From Myxococcota bacterium (GTDB lineage: Bacteria; Myxococcota_A; UBA9160; PR03): a stretch of DNA of 6,627 nt. The notes under the pieces were generated by a model. It was not told the DNA's origin and did not search any database. It was given only the letters and a program-made list of their open reading frames with translations. A program made the translations under genes and the position numbers. The DNA lies in assembly GCA_025453505.1 (NCBI GenBank), contig JALOQG010000161.1, forward strand, positions 1 to 6,627, read 5' to 3'. Positions 6,022-6,627 of the stretch are shown in pieces; within the stretch, counting starts at the first letter, position 1; every line of letters starts with the position of its first letter.

Positions 6022-6027
6022 AGCCTA
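6022..6027 (-). promoter_or_regulatory. Candidate -10 box (TAGGCT) for the esterase
   Basis: The minus strand reads GGTTAGGCT across 6030-6022. The TAGGCT hexamer lies about 28 nt upstream of the esterase ATG at 5993, leaving room for a short leader with its GGAG. The same nine bases occur on the plus strand just before the hemolysin III gene (6145-6153), pointing outward in the other direction. No TTGACA-like -35 box is visible. Confidence 0.4.
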
Positions 6028-6147
6028 ACCGGGGCGCGGGGCGCGCCCCAGATCCGCCGCCGCGAGCCGTGGACGCGCGACGGGTCCCGTCGTGTAAAAG
6101 TTCGGTTCGAATCGCCTTTCGCCACACGGGCCCGCCGCGGATGCGGT

Positions 6148-6153
6148 TAGGCT
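6148..6153 (+). promoter_or_regulatory. Candidate -10 box (TAGGCT) for the hemolysin III gene
   Basis: GGTTAGGCT at 6145-6153 puts the TAGGCT hexamer 6 nt before the GTG start at 6160. There is no ribosome binding site in the intervening GCGCGC, so transcription would begin at or next to the start codon and the mRNA would be leaderless. The identity with the box in front of the divergent esterase supports a promoter role. Confidence 0.4.
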
Positions 6154-6159
6154 GCGCGC

Positions 6160-6627
6160 GTGAAGAACGAACGCCTGCTCTCGCTCGGCGAAGAGATCGC
6201 GAACAGCGTGACCCACGGCGCCGGCCTGGTCGCCTTCGCGATCGGGCTGCCGATCCTGGTCGCGTCCGCCGCCGAGCGCGGCGACGTGCTGCAGGTGATC
6301 GGGTGCACCGTGTTCGCGGTGTGTCTGGTGCTTCTCTACGCCACGTCGACGATCTACCACGCGCTTCCGCCGTCGCGCGCGAAGCGCCTCTTCCGCACGC
6401 TCGATCACATCGCGATCTATCTCGTGATCGCCGGCTCCTACACGCCGTTCCTGCTCGGCGTGCTGCGCGGGCCGTTCGGCTGGACGCTCCTCGCCGTCGT
6501 GTGGGGACTCGCCGTGCTCGGCATCTTGCACAAGCTGCTGCTCGGGATGCGATTCCCGCGCGCGTCGACGGCGTTCTATCTGGGGATGGGCTGGCTCGCG
6601 GTGGTCGCGATCGGGCCGATCACCAAC
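6160..6627 (+). CDS. Hemolysin III / PAQR (YqfA-like) family membrane protein, 3' end outside the window
   Basis: The frame starts at GTG 6160 and stays open to the window edge (156 codons; family members are about 210-220 residues, so roughly the last quarter is missing). The beginning, LGEEIANSVTHG (residues 9-20), is the family signature. S63-T-I-Y-H67 and L81-D82-H83 supply metal-ligand and active-site residues of the PAQR/CREST fold, and GSYTPFLLGVLRG (92-104) is the conserved third-helix region. At least four or five hydrophobic segments are visible, as expected for a seven-helix inner-membrane protein. The final HxxxH motif should lie just beyond the window. Relatives are annotated as hemolysin III, but many are housekeeping membrane proteins with proposed hydrolase or membrane-homeostasis roles, so haemolysis should not be assumed. 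The start was chosen because the signature begins nine residues after it. No Shine-Dalgarno sequence precedes it. Confidence 0.93.
   Translation, partial: MKNERLLSLGEEIANSVTHGAGLVAFAIGLPILVASAAERGDVLQVIGCTVFAVCLVLLYATSTIYHALPPSRAKRLFRTLDHIAIYLVIAGSYTPFLLGVLRGPFGWTLLAVVWGLAVLGILHKLLLGMRFPRASTAFYLGMGWLAVVAIGPITN

Noticed and set aside
6100..6125. tRNA T-loop-like GGTTCGAATC, suggesting a tRNA end or attachment site
   Set aside because: The flanking bases do not form the 5-bp T-stem, and there is no anticodon arm or acceptor stem around it.
5994..6125. Longer esterase start at 6125 adding 44 residues
   Set aside because: The extra part is Arg-rich and lacks homology. It would read through the GGTTAGGCT box, while ATG 5993 has a good GGAG.

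Overview
The window is about 70% GC, with strong G/C preference at third codon positions. It holds eight recognisable genes or gene remnants, plus the last codons of a gene that enters from the left. The content is two luciferase-like oxidoreductases of the kind that often use F420, a PEP-CTERM surface protein, an HSL-type esterase, an SDR dehydrogenase and a beta-class GST. This suggests a free-living, high-GC Gram-negative bacterium, perhaps an uncultured lineage formerly placed in the Deltaproteobacteria (Myxococcota or Binatota-like). That placement is an inference from gene content and style; no taxonomic marker is present.

Layout, left to right. Positions 1-27 are the tail of an unknown gene (+). 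Positions 98-895 encode a classical SDR oxidoreductase (+). Positions 896-1134 are a non-coding leader region with a candidate promoter and a 5'UTR hairpin. Positions 1135-1908 encode a secreted PEP-CTERM protein (+) that converges on an LLM oxidoreductase (1919-2788, -). A beta-class GST (2868-3491, -) lies upstream of that oxidoreductase on the same strand. The GST is fused head to head at about 3480-3484 with a TetR-family regulator (3484-3969, +) that has lost its N-terminus. A second LLM oxidoreductase (3997-4881, +) follows the TetR remnant and converges on an alpha/beta-hydrolase esterase (4896-5993, -). A divergent intergenic region of 166 nt separates the esterase from a hemolysin III/PAQR-family membrane protein (6160 onward, +), which is cut by the window edge.

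Most of the genes look like accessory catabolism of hydrophobic or oxygenated compounds: alcohol/ketone redox (SDR), flavin or F420 redox (two LLMs), glutathione conjugation (GST) and ester hydrolysis. No pathway can be reconstructed with confidence. The most unusual point is the gst/tetR junction. Both reading frames lose their expected 5' ends at the same few bases and overlap head to head with no promoter space. This is what a deletion of a shared divergent control region, or an assembly join, would leave. I saw no CRISPR array, mobile element, RNA gene or evident new multi-gene system.
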